A stretch of 64,000 bases of DNA from Shouchella clausii. Its GTDB lineage: Bacteria; Bacillota; Bacilli; Bacillales; Bacillaceae_D. The position numbers were made by a program, and so were the translations under genes. Position 1 is the first letter of the stretch. Each line of letters starts with the position of its first letter. The notes below the pieces were generated by a model. That model did no database searches, was not told where the DNA came from, and saw nothing but the letters and a program-made list of their open reading frames with translations. Positions 35,790 to 44,462 of this stretch are shown one piece after another. The DNA lies in contig NZ_BCXJ01000002.1 in the NCBI RefSeq assembly GCF_001598215.1, positions 682,001-746,000 of the forward strand, in the 5' to 3' direction.

Positions 35790-36875
35790 TTATTCATTGA
35801 GAGGGAGTGTGATCGTCATCAAAGTACCCTGATTGGGAGAGCTTTGTACGTCAATCTGCCCTTGATGCTCTTCAACTAACGCTTTCACAACAGCCAGGCC
35901 AATCCCTTCGCCGCCTGTAGCCTTCGTCTCGCCACGAACTCGATAATCAAAGACGTTTTGCAGGATGTGGGCAGGCATGCCCACACCGTTATCTGCTACG
36001 GTTATGTATAAGTGATCTTTGGCTTCTAAGCGAACCATAATCTTCGTATCTGGCGGATTATGAAGGACGGCATTAATAAGTAGATTCTGCATAACCCGCT
36101 TCAATAGCCTTGGATCAAAATAGTATTCATAGGCGTCAATGCTTGTTTCAAAGGTAAAATGATCACGCGCTGCTTTTGGGTTGTTGGCTGCGTCTAAAAT
36201 TACTTCTCGTAGAAACGAGACAAGATCGCTCCTTGTCTTGAGGACAACCGGCTGAGTCTGTTGGATTTGGAACGTATGAACCAGGCCTTCAATCTCGTCC
36301 GTTTTTTGCTTAATCAGATGCATAGCCTGATTCCGTTCGTCCTCGGTCAGCGAAATGTCTTGGCTGGTCATGAGATCGAGATATCCTTTTATATACGAAA
36401 AGGGCGTTTTGAGATCGTGGGATATGCCGGACAACCACTGCTCCCTGTTCTCGTTTTCTCTCACAATTTCCCTGCGGTTTCGCTCCAGTGAAGTGGACAA
36501 CTCCTGTAGACGAAAGAGGATATCCTTAAAAGGACGATAATACCATTTAATCTTGTTGTGCTTATTCCAGAGAAAGGCAAATTGTTCGGTGTAATGATGG
36601 CGGTTGTACTTCTCTTCCGATAATCCCTTAAGCCAACCAATAACCGCTAATAACGGTTTGCCGACGATTGTCCCTATCGTATAGCTGTAGCAACCAATGA
36701 CGAATAGGAGTACTAGCGCTTGATAGACTTTTATATTGACGTGCCTTAAAGCAGGCACAATTTCCATGGAAAGAATGACAACGACAACAATTAACACAAA
36801 GCTGATAGAGATGATGACTGCCGACGCTATTAAAAAGAACAACACTAAAAGCATGGTTCGCTGAATCAACGTCAT
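35790..36875 (-). CDS. Sensor histidine kinase of the immunity-type ABC system (NisK/SpaK-like)
   Basis: This 361-residue kinase has two transmembrane helices (about 5-35 and 50-75) with a very short outside loop. It then has a linker, the HisKA box WLSGISHDLKTPFSYIKGYLDL and the HATPase motifs NLLINAVLHNP, DNGVGM and GGEGIGLAVVKALVEEHQG. The near absence of an external domain suggests sensing of a membrane-bound peptide. It overlaps the response regulator by four bases (ATGA). Confidence 0.85.
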   Translation of the reverse strand: MTLIQRTMLLVLFFLIASAVIISISFVLIVVVVILSMEIVPALRHVNIKVYQALVLLFVIGCYSYTIGTIVGKPLLAVIGWLKGLSEEKYNRHHYTEQFAFLWNKHNKIKWYYRPFKDILFRLQELSTSLERNRREIVRENENREQWLSGISHDLKTPFSYIKGYLDLMTSQDISLTEDERNQAMHLIKQKTDEIEGLVHTFQIQQTQPVVLKTRSDLVSFLREVILDAANNPKAARDHFTFETSIDAYEYYFDPRLLKRVMQNLLINAVLHNPPDTKIMVRLEAKDHLYITVADNGVGMPAHILQNVFDYRVRGETKATGGEGIGLAVVKALVEEHQGQIDVQSSPNQGTLMTITLPLNE

Positions 36876-37582
36876 CGGGTTTTCCCTTCTCCTCTCACCA
36901 ATTTATACCCAAGACCTTTGACATTTACCAGATATCGGGGATTTTTCGGATCGGGCTCAATTTTTTTACGCAGTCTGGAAATGTGAATAACGACCGTTTT
37001 CTCGTCTCCTCCTTGGTAAGGTTTCCAGACTTTTTCATAGAGCTCGCTTGCCGTAAAAATCAAGTTGGCATGCTCACACAAGAAGGTTAGCAATAAAAAC
37101 TCCATCGGCGCGCAAGGTATTTCCATTCCTTCGACAAACACCTGTCCGCTTTTTTTGTTCACGGAAAAATAACCGAAATCATACACTGGCCGGAACTGAA
37201 TATGCCGCATTCTCTTTAAATGGACTTGAACGCGAGCAGCTACTTCCGTCGGATTAAACGGCTTAGTAATGTAATCGTCCGCTCCAAGCTCAAAGCCTTT
37301 AATCTTGTCAATGTCTTGATTTTTGGCTGTTAAAAACAAGATAGGCGCTTCTGTTACCTCCCGCATCTGCTCGCATACGTTAAATCCATCCCCATCTGGC
37401 AGCATGATGTCTAGGACGATTAAAGAGATATCCCGTTTAAGCAGGATCTCCATAGCCTGCTGCGCTGTCGTCGCTGTCAAAATCGTTTTGATCCCATATT
37501 TTCTTAAAGTAAAGGACACCATATCCAAGAGTCCCTGTTCATCGTCAACAAGCAAAACCGCTCCATGTTCCACGGCTGTCAC
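36872..37582 (-). CDS. OmpR-family response regulator
   Basis: This 236-residue regulator has a receiver domain with Asp58 in LIVLDIMLPDGDGF, acidic pair DDE at 13-15 and Lys in FLTAKNQ. A winged-helix DNA-binding domain follows (about 135-232), ending ISRLRKKIEPDPKNPRYLVNVKGLGYKL. It is the first gene of the five-gene group and probably activates the ABC genes through the tandem 11-bp repeat. Confidence 0.88.
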   Translation of the reverse strand: MTAVEHGAVLLVDDEQGLLDMVSFTLRKYGIKTILTATTAQQAMEILLKRDISLIVLDIMLPDGDGFNVCEQMREVTEAPILFLTAKNQDIDKIKGFELGADDYITKPFNPTEVAARVQVHLKRMRHIQFRPVYDFGYFSVNKKSGQVFVEGMEIPCAPMEFLLLTFLCEHANLIFTASELYEKVWKPYQGGDEKTVVIHISRLRKKIEPDPKNPRYLVNVKGLGYKLVRGEGKTR

Positions 37583-37675
37583 TCCTGTTCGGCTATCTTG
37601 ATCATTGTAAAAGAATAGTTGCCCAGATTATACCATAGTGAAAATAAATGAGGCGGTTGCTCTATGGGAAGCAAA

Positions 37676-37711
37676 CAAGACTAGAGCAACCTTTCAGTAA
37701 CTCTAGTCTTG
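37676..37711 (-). terminator. Intrinsic terminator after the glycosidase-like gene
   Basis: CAAGACTAGAG pairs exactly with CTCTAGTCTTG (11 bp, 14-base loop). On the minus strand it is followed by a short T-run. It lies 33 bp past the stop of the gene at 37744. Confidence 0.75.
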
Positions 37712-37743
37712 TATGATTGAAAAAGTTATGGCCTTTTATGGTT

Positions 37744-39852
37744 TTATTGATTTTGAGATGCCTCCTTTTTCTCACCACGGACAAAATCAATATCTCCCAA
37801 AACTTGTGGACGGAACAACTTCCACGAAAATGGTGTATTTCCTAAGTGCATGAGTGGCTGCTCCACATAATGAGATGAAGTCACTTCAATAAGATCATCC
37901 CAGTGCTTTATAGCATGTGGTGATTCTAACCACTGTAATGCCTTTTGACGTTCAGATTCATCTCCGGTTTCTAAGTACATTTGATAACAAACTCCAGCAC
38001 GTAGTTTATCAGCAAAATACAATCCTAAGTAAGCCCAAGCCTTAATGTCCGCTTTTTCACAGCACAGAACAGGTGAATCATGATCCGCAATCGATGCAAG
38101 TAATTCAAGACTATGCTGTGAATCCTTCTCCAACGTCTCAGCTAGTTGAATCGGAGTCACCCATCCTTCAGTCGATTCTTGATTCATTTTGCGATTTACA
38201 TAATCACGAATAGATAGGTATGTTGATTCGATTGGCTTTGTATTTAATAGATCTTCAAGCGAAATAAATGCTTTGCCTGAGATATATCCGGAAGTATCCG
38301 TCGAGAGAAACCCTTCAGCATATAAAGTAAAATCCCATAAGGTTAAAAAAGAGGATGCAAGTGCCAATGGCATTTTACTAACAGCTGAATATGCTTCAAG
38401 CAGCGGACGTCCATTCGATTGACCATATCGGCGTCCCAGCTCCTGTGCGAACACTTCATCAGGTGTTGAAGGATCAAATAATAACCTTCCCCATAACATG
38501 TAATATAGCCAATGTTTTTCGAACGCATAAGACCATTGGAAATGATCACTTTCCCGTGAGTGAGAATAATCATAGGCAGGAATGAAACACTCCGATCCGA
38601 TAAAATATCCTCCTACATAATCATGACCATTTTCCTTAATATGTTCTCTGATGAAGTCTGGCTGCGCCCAGCGTAAAGTGAAAAAATCCTCATTGCGAGC
38701 CATCCATGCAACTTTGTAATTTTTCGGATCTGGATTCCAATATTCCGTTAATTTATCACTTCGACCTCCGTGCGTGATTCGTAGCTTTGGAGTTGAATAG
38801 GCATGTGACCAATTAAACTTTAATTCCAACCAAACTGGTTCTGGCAGAAAATCATTTTTTTCAATGGCCTCTCTTGTAATAGATGGATCAATAGTAAAAG
38901 GAGCACGATAAATATACTTAACAGGCCTGTTGGCATCTTTCATACCTTGATAGTAAACGTCCTCAATCCATTTCTGACGCTCTTTCGGAGACAGGCCATT
39001 CATTCTTTCGCCTAAGGACGTGCTCAAGCCAGTAAGATCTGGATACTCATTGATCAGTTGTGTCACACATTCACGATTGTATTGTTTGATCGGATCCGTC
39101 GAATATCCATCTCCATGATGATAAAACTCCTCATCACTAATCGAATTCGGATCGTAGTGTTCACGGAACGATTCAGAGACAAATATGTTCCAAGTCACTA
39201 AGTACGTTTCAATTCCACGATCTTTTGCCATTTGGAATAACGATGTCCAAAAATGCTTCCAATCTGCTAGCTCTTCATCTGTATAAGGGGTCGCTTTTGG
39301 AAAGTTTTTAGGTTTAATCATATATGGAAATGGGTGCATGCTCCATAAAGTCAGTACGTTAAAGCGATTTTCAGCCATCATATCTAAATATGATCTCCAA
39401 AACGTAAGGTCGCGCACCGTTTCTTTTTGTATGTCAAAAGAGTGATTTTTCCTATAAGACGACCACGGAAGATTAAATTTCAACGCACGAAATGAAAATC
39501 TTGGGTTCATGGTACATTCACATATATTTGAAAGGCCCCGATTTTGAAGTTGTTCACAAAGCTCAAAAATTCCATACATAGCGCCAGAGTCATCGCCGGA
39601 TAGAATATAGAAAGTAGATTTCCCCTCAAGAACTGAATGTCGAATCTGAAAACCTTCTGAACTTAGTGAAGGTTCAACAGAAACTCCATTTCTAGTATGT
39701 CCTTTTCTGTTTTTCACAATGATATTATGAGTGTCTACATCTTGTTTTAAGGCAACAGTCCATATTTGATCCAATTCGGTTAACGTTTTTTTAAGTTTAC
39801 TGATTGCAAATTGTATCTTTGGTGATTGCTCCGGGTAAACAAGTGTGATCAT
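37744..39852 (-). CDS. Glycoside-hydrolase-like protein with GH20b/GH67-type N-terminal domain
   Basis: This 702-residue intracellular protein has no signal peptide. The N-terminal quarter (about 1-105) reads like the small alpha/beta domain found before GH20 and GH67 barrels, ending FYILSGDDSGAMYGIFELCEQL. The middle (about 118-480) looks like a TIM barrel: FRALKFNLPW, YLDMMAENRFNVLTLW, KDRGIETYLVTWNIF, and GLSTSLGERMNG with an acidic residue in a likely catalytic place. The C-terminal part (about 480-690) is helical. It is not a clear member of a characterised family that I can name. A divergent AraC regulator and a CRE suggest uronic-acid or glycan catabolism. Confidence 0.55.
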   Translation of the reverse strand: MITLVYPEQSPKIQFAISKLKKTLTELDQIWTVALKQDVDTHNIIVKNRKGHTRNGVSVEPSLSSEGFQIRHSVLEGKSTFYILSGDDSGAMYGIFELCEQLQNRGLSNICECTMNPRFSFRALKFNLPWSSYRKNHSFDIQKETVRDLTFWRSYLDMMAENRFNVLTLWSMHPFPYMIKPKNFPKATPYTDEELADWKHFWTSLFQMAKDRGIETYLVTWNIFVSESFREHYDPNSISDEEFYHHGDGYSTDPIKQYNRECVTQLINEYPDLTGLSTSLGERMNGLSPKERQKWIEDVYYQGMKDANRPVKYIYRAPFTIDPSITREAIEKNDFLPEPVWLELKFNWSHAYSTPKLRITHGGRSDKLTEYWNPDPKNYKVAWMARNEDFFTLRWAQPDFIREHIKENGHDYVGGYFIGSECFIPAYDYSHSRESDHFQWSYAFEKHWLYYMLWGRLLFDPSTPDEVFAQELGRRYGQSNGRPLLEAYSAVSKMPLALASSFLTLWDFTLYAEGFLSTDTSGYISGKAFISLEDLLNTKPIESTYLSIRDYVNRKMNQESTEGWVTPIQLAETLEKDSQHSLELLASIADHDSPVLCCEKADIKAWAYLGLYFADKLRAGVCYQMYLETGDESERQKALQWLESPHAIKHWDDLIEVTSSHYVEQPLMHLGNTPFSWKLFRPQVLGDIDFVRGEKKEASQNQ

Positions 39853-39894
39853 AAAGAAGTGACCCTCCTTACTTCTGATTTTAGTAGGTTCTTA

Positions 39895-40030
39895 TTGCGT
39901 TTTGGTCCCTTTTGCGGAGTCCCACTTACAAGCGGCGTATCCTTGATAACAAGGCACTCGTTCCTATTGGATCGGTTAGTTCAAGAAACCACTGTTCTTC
40001 GATTCCGTGCCCACTATCGAACTTAAAAGG
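39895..40030. other. Intergenic stretch with possible coding remnant
   Basis: On the minus strand this reads FKFDSGHGIEEQWFLELTDP for a short way, with no start or ribosome site. It could be a remnant of an unidentified gene. It forms part of the 309-bp divergent spacer that also holds the CRE. Confidence 0.3.
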
Positions 40031-40049
40031 ACTAATACTCCCATTCATG

Positions 40050-40063
40050 TGAAAGCGTTTGCA
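40050..40063. promoter_or_regulatory. Catabolite-responsive element (CRE)
   Basis: TGAAAGCGTTTGCA matches 13 of 14 positions of the CcpA consensus TGWAANCGNTNWCA. It lies between the divergent glycosidase-like and AraC genes. Confidence 0.7.
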
Positions 40064-40161
40064 AATCGCGGTGTATTAATAGTATTCTATTAACAAATGA
40101 TAAGATATAATTATATTTACTTTTTTAGCACATATTTTTCTAATAAAAAGAGGTGCCTTAA

Positions 40162-41379
40162 ATGGAATCAAATCCTACATATGAAGATTTTGAACAAATA
40201 TGTAGCTTATTAAATACTGTAACTAAAATTGACATTAGACTTACGGATTCTACAGGGACCGTTTTGCAAAAATATGAAAGCCTAATGCTTCCTTCAGTCC
40301 CAGCAAATCCGGATAATAAATACAGTTACATAACCGAGCGCCTCCATCACTGTTCCCCTCAGACATTCCAACATCATGTGGACTCAACCGGCATCGAGTA
40401 TGTTTCGGCAGGGATTTGGAAGCAAGACAAAATCCTAGGCTCCATCATCGTAGGTCCTTTCATCTCAACTGAAATAGAATTAACATTCCTTAACAAAGAG
40501 CTTTCCAATAACGCTCTGCCTCTCGGTAAACGTTCTCAAATAGAACATTTCTATAAGTCGCTTCCAGCTTTAACAAAAAAAGAATACAATGCGATCGGAA
40601 CATTGCTAGTCAATCTATTGTTACGCGAACATACTCCTGCGCAAGAAATCCGTTCAACGATGAAGAGGAACTCTATTAAAGATAATGTCTCCGTCCTTAA
40701 GATGGATCCTCGTATTATAAGATTTAGGTACGATCAAGAAAAGAAAATAATGAACGCTATTGCGACAGGGAATAAAAAAAGAGTATTCGAACTTCTGGCT
40801 ACGCTTTCGAATAACGATTTGTCTTACCGATTCCCTGATAATCCGATTCGTGCAACCAAAAATATCACCTACGTTTTCACAACGCTATGCAGAATTGCGG
40901 CCGTGAATGGCGGGGTAGATCCTCTTCATGTTCATTCTCTCTCTGAGCGATTTGCTTTGTTGATAGAGCGATCATCAAACCTGTATCAACTTAGTTCGAT
41001 TCGGAGATCGATGGTGGAGGTTTATTGCGATGCGGTAGTAGAAGCGTCAACCTTACATTATTCTCCCTTGATAAAAAAGACGATCAATTATATTCAATCG
41101 TATTTAGAAGAACCACTGACTTTGAAACACGTCGCAGCCGTGGTTAAAACAAATCCAACCTATTTATCTAGAGTATTTAAGGAAGAGACGAACATGAACA
41201 TGATGTATTACATAAATCTTAAGCGTGTAGAAGAGGCAAAACTTTATCTTCAAGGAGATACTCCCATAACCGAGATTGCGTTTTCGGTTGGATTTAATGA
41301 TGCGAACTATTTCAGCAGGGTTTTTAAACAGATCGTCTCGGTTACTCCTTTACAATATAGAAAGAAGTATTATCGTTAA
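40162..41379 (+). CDS. AraC-family regulator with PocR-like sensory domain
   Basis: This 405-residue regulator has an N-terminal PocR-like ligand domain (about 1-150), including NTVTKIDIRLTDSTGTVLQKYESL and GIEYVSAGIWKQDKILGSIIVGPF. A middle helical segment follows, then two AraC helix-turn-helix units (about 305-402): KTINYIQSYLEEPLTLKHVA and ITEIAFSVGFNDANYFSRVFKQ. AAAAGAGGTG lies upstream. It probably activates the divergent glycosidase-like gene on a sugar signal. Confidence 0.85.
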   Translation: MESNPTYEDFEQICSLLNTVTKIDIRLTDSTGTVLQKYESLMLPSVPANPDNKYSYITERLHHCSPQTFQHHVDSTGIEYVSAGIWKQDKILGSIIVGPFISTEIELTFLNKELSNNALPLGKRSQIEHFYKSLPALTKKEYNAIGTLLVNLLLREHTPAQEIRSTMKRNSIKDNVSVLKMDPRIIRFRYDQEKKIMNAIATGNKKRVFELLATLSNNDLSYRFPDNPIRATKNITYVFTTLCRIAAVNGGVDPLHVHSLSERFALLIERSSNLYQLSSIRRSMVEVYCDAVVEASTLHYSPLIKKTINYIQSYLEEPLTLKHVAAVVKTNPTYLSRVFKEETNMNMMYYINLKRVEEAKLYLQGDTPITEIAFSVGFNDANYFSRVFKQIVSVTPLQYRKKYYR

Positions 41380-41871
41380 AAGCCTCCTATTTTTCGTTTA
41401 AGGAAGCCGCGGCGTGGAACAGGAATACCCATTAGAAGAGAACTTCGATCCCACGCGTCCGACGAAAGACATCTCATTCGCTAGCTCCCAGCAAGTGGCG
41501 TTCAAGACGACTGTTTTCAATCGCCAGCTCATTACTGAAATCAATGCCAAGGCGCTGATCTAGGTTATCGCCTTGGCAAGTTCAAAGCTTTGATCATCGG
41601 AAGTGACTTCCAGCTCGCCCCCGACTTCGATTCTGATGCCATCTAGTTCGGTGAGAAACCACTGATCCGCAGGGATTGTAGATCTCGCCACGGGGCTTTT
41701 TGGGCAGCAAGGGCAACAAGGCACAATATCTCACGCAGCATTTGCCATTGTTAATTGTGCGGCTTTCTTATAGAGGTCGAACGTTGTCTTACCTACATCA
41801 GCCATCTTAAATGTTGATCTGCCCCACAATGAAACGGGAAGTCTCTTCTCTTTTCATGGCCATGGTTACGC
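41380..41871. other. Gene-free stretch with degraded coding signal
   Basis: The plus strand reads GVEQEYPLEENFDPTRPTKD and on to FNRQLITEINAKALI before a stop. The minus strand reads DQWFLTELDGIRIEVGGELE. Neither has a start, a ribosome site or a family I can recognise. It may be a decayed gene between two operons. No tRNA or insertion-sequence end is seen. Confidence 0.35.
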
Positions 41872-42891
41872 CTACTCTTTCCTTTCTACTTGTGCTACAC
41901 TCCCACGTATTTTTATCTCATATGGAATGATCTCTTTCTCAAACCGATACGTTTGCTCTTCAATTTGCCTCAGCAGCATCATAGCCCCTTTTTTCCCGAG
42001 TTCTTTATAGGAATAGTGGACTCCTGTCAAGGCGGGTCTTGATGCTTTCGCAAGTGTTGTATCGTCTAAACCTAACACAGAGACTTGATCAGGAACTCGG
42101 ATATTGTTTGCAATCAAGCAGTTAATCGCGCCAATCGCCATCCCGTCGTTAACCGCCACGATAGCTGTCACGTCTTTATTTTTCATCATTAATTGCTTGG
42201 TAATTTCATAGCCTGATTCAATGCTGTAATCACCGTTGTAGATTTGTTTTTCCCCGATAGGCAGCCCTTTCGTTTCTAAAGCGTTCAGAAATCCTCTTAG
42301 ACGTTCTTGGCTATTAGTGGAATCCTTTGGTCCACCAATAAAAGCAACGTGTTGGTGACCAAAGGCTATTAACTTCTCTGTAGCTTCTTTTGCAAACTGG
42401 AAATTATCGAAAGCAACGTATGGAATTTTTTCTTTCTCCGTTTCTTGCAGTAAGACAATAACAGGGAATGGTAAGCGACTGATCAGTTCTTCGTGTTCTT
42501 TTTTAAACGTTCTCGTAAAAAATAAAATCCCTTCTACTCGCTTGGATTGAAAGATATGAAAGTTCTTTTTCTCACTTTCAAAGTCGCCATTCGTACAAGC
42601 GATCATAATGTTAAAATTTCTCGCTTCTAGTTCTTCGCTAATCCCATAAATGCTATTCGGGATCCCTTCCCCAATAATACTGTGGGCAATGATGCCAACA
42701 AGACGTGTTCTTTTTTCAGCTAATTCTCGAGCAAGGATATTTGGACGGTAACCAGTTTCTTCAATAATTTTTTCGATCTTTTCACGGGTGCTTGGCTTTA
42801 CTTTTTCGGGGTTGTTGATCACTCTTGACACCGTCGCAATGGAAACCCCTGCCTCCTTTGCAACTTCCGTAATGTTAATGTCTTTTCTCAT
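41872..42891 (-). CDS. LacI-family repressor of the sucrose operon (ScrR-like)
   Basis: This 339-residue repressor has a LacI HTH (INITEVAKEAGVSIATVSRVINNPEKV), a hinge (GYRPNILARELAEKRT) and a periplasmic-binding-like sensor domain. It is the last gene of the operon, after the PTS permease and hydrolase. The target is likely to be the three TGTAAAGCTTTACA-like sites upstream of the PTS gene. The sequence does not show which effector releases it. Confidence 0.87.
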   Translation of the reverse strand: MRKDINITEVAKEAGVSIATVSRVINNPEKVKPSTREKIEKIIEETGYRPNILARELAEKRTRLVGIIAHSIIGEGIPNSIYGISEELEARNFNIMIACTNGDFESEKKNFHIFQSKRVEGILFFTRTFKKEHEELISRLPFPVIVLLQETEKEKIPYVAFDNFQFAKEATEKLIAFGHQHVAFIGGPKDSTNSQERLRGFLNALETKGLPIGEKQIYNGDYSIESGYEITKQLMMKNKDVTAIVAVNDGMAIGAINCLIANNIRVPDQVSVLGLDDTTLAKASRPALTGVHYSYKELGKKGAMMLLRQIEEQTYRFEKEIIPYEIKIRGSVAQVERKE

Positions 42892-42951
42892 TTTAACGTT
42901 CTCCCAGAATACATGCTATGGAAGTATTATAACTTACTTTTTAAAGCGATG

Positions 42952-44418
42952 TTAGAAATTCCATTTACGAGCGCTTACGCTCGCTTCCCCCTCTGAAAAA
43001 AAACGAATTCCCGTGCTTGCTTCATCTGGGAATATTCTTGCCGTAAACACTTCCTCTCCGTCATTAATGAAGACTTCTACCGAAGATTGATCAACAAAGA
43101 TATGGAACTTCACGAATTCTCCTTGAAAGGAGCATTTTCGTACCGTACCGTATTCCTCTGCAAATGGTTGGCCAGCACTCGTCCGATCTAAAACGATCAT
43201 CTGCTTGGCTTTATCGTATTTAATTACCGTTTTCTCTGTTCCGTTCTCTCTAATGTTAATGCCTACTACTTGTGCGCTACCTGCATCGAACTCGCAAAGT
43301 AATTCATAGATAGCCCCTTTAAAATCTGGGAATGTCTGTGTTTCATTCACCAGCTTAAACGTTTTTTCGACTTTTTCTTTTCTTCGTTTTTTTAATTCGG
43401 GTACTGGTTTTTGTAGCAATTGATTCCCTTTTAGAATGAGCTCCCGTGGGATTGTTAAACAATGGGCCCAGCCATGTTTATCTGTTGGGTATTCGATCTC
43501 TGGGAGCCCCATCCAACCGACACATAAGTTCCTTCCACTTGGATCTTTCATTACTTGAGGTGCATAGAAGTCAAAGCCACGATCCAGTTCCTGAAACTTG
43601 CCATGATGAAATTGTTTCTCTTCGAAATCAAGCGGCTCTCCTATCAAATAGCCAGCTTGATAAAGATTTTGATAATGATTTCCTTGTGGCTTTAAGCCTT
43701 GTGGGGAGAAGATCAATATCCCCTTTCCATTCATCTCCAAATAACCTGGACATTCCCACATAAAACCAAATGAATCGAGTTTCGTTTCCAATTCACCGTG
43801 AAAATTCCATGACTGAAGGTCAATCGACTTATAAATGACCAAGCTTCCTGTTTTGTCTTCCCGTTGAGCACCGATTAACGCATAAAATTGGCCTTGTTTT
43901 TTGAACAGCATTGGATCGCGAAAATGATCCGTATAGCCCTCTGGCACATGATCAATGACCGGCGCTGGAAATTTGCTGACCTTATACGTTTTATCCATCG
44001 TCGCCATACATTGATAAGGATGTCGAACCCAATCGGCATCCCGTGTATTCCCTGTATAGAAAAGATAAAGCAACCCCTCATGCTCTAAAGCTGTCCCAGA
44101 AAAGGCGCCATGCGAATCAAAATAAGCTGTAGGCTCTATCCCGATCCCAACATTCTCCCAATGAACAAGGTCGGTGGATTTTGTATGGTACCAATATTTA
44201 AGCCCATGAACAGGTCCTAGTGGAAACCACTGATAAAATAAATGGTATTCACCATTATAATAGGAGAAGCCATTTGGATCATTTAATAAACCTGTTTCTG
44301 GTTGAATATGAAAAGACTGCCTCCAAGGACTGGCGGATACTTTCTCTTTTAGTAGCATGATCTCTTCTTTTGTTGCCTCTTCAATCTTTCGATAACGTCT
44401 TTCTCTCGTCCACTCCAT
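42952..44418 (-). CDS. scrB: Sucrose-6-phosphate hydrolase, GH32
   Basis: This 488-residue cytoplasmic enzyme splits sucrose-6-phosphate, made by the PTS, into glucose-6-phosphate and fructose. GH32 motifs are clear: LLNDPNGF (44-51, nucleophile Asp47), FSGTA, FRDPM (transition-state Asp) and ECPG (acid/base Glu). The beta-sandwich domain covers about 350-488. It lies 44 bp after the PTS gene stop. The Bacillus subtilis equivalent is SacA. Confidence 0.92.
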   Translation of the reverse strand: MEWTRERRYRKIEEATKEEIMLLKEKVSASPWRQSFHIQPETGLLNDPNGFSYYNGEYHLFYQWFPLGPVHGLKYWYHTKSTDLVHWENVGIGIEPTAYFDSHGAFSGTALEHEGLLYLFYTGNTRDADWVRHPYQCMATMDKTYKVSKFPAPVIDHVPEGYTDHFRDPMLFKKQGQFYALIGAQREDKTGSLVIYKSIDLQSWNFHGELETKLDSFGFMWECPGYLEMNGKGILIFSPQGLKPQGNHYQNLYQAGYLIGEPLDFEEKQFHHGKFQELDRGFDFYAPQVMKDPSGRNLCVGWMGLPEIEYPTDKHGWAHCLTIPRELILKGNQLLQKPVPELKKRRKEKVEKTFKLVNETQTFPDFKGAIYELLCEFDAGSAQVVGINIRENGTEKTVIKYDKAKQMIVLDRTSAGQPFAEEYGTVRKCSFQGEFVKFHIFVDQSSVEVFINDGEEVFTARIFPDEASTGIRFFSEGEASVSARKWNF

Positions 44419-44462
44419 TTAATCACCTTCCTCGAGTAAAGAGAGGAGCAGTTTCACACTCC

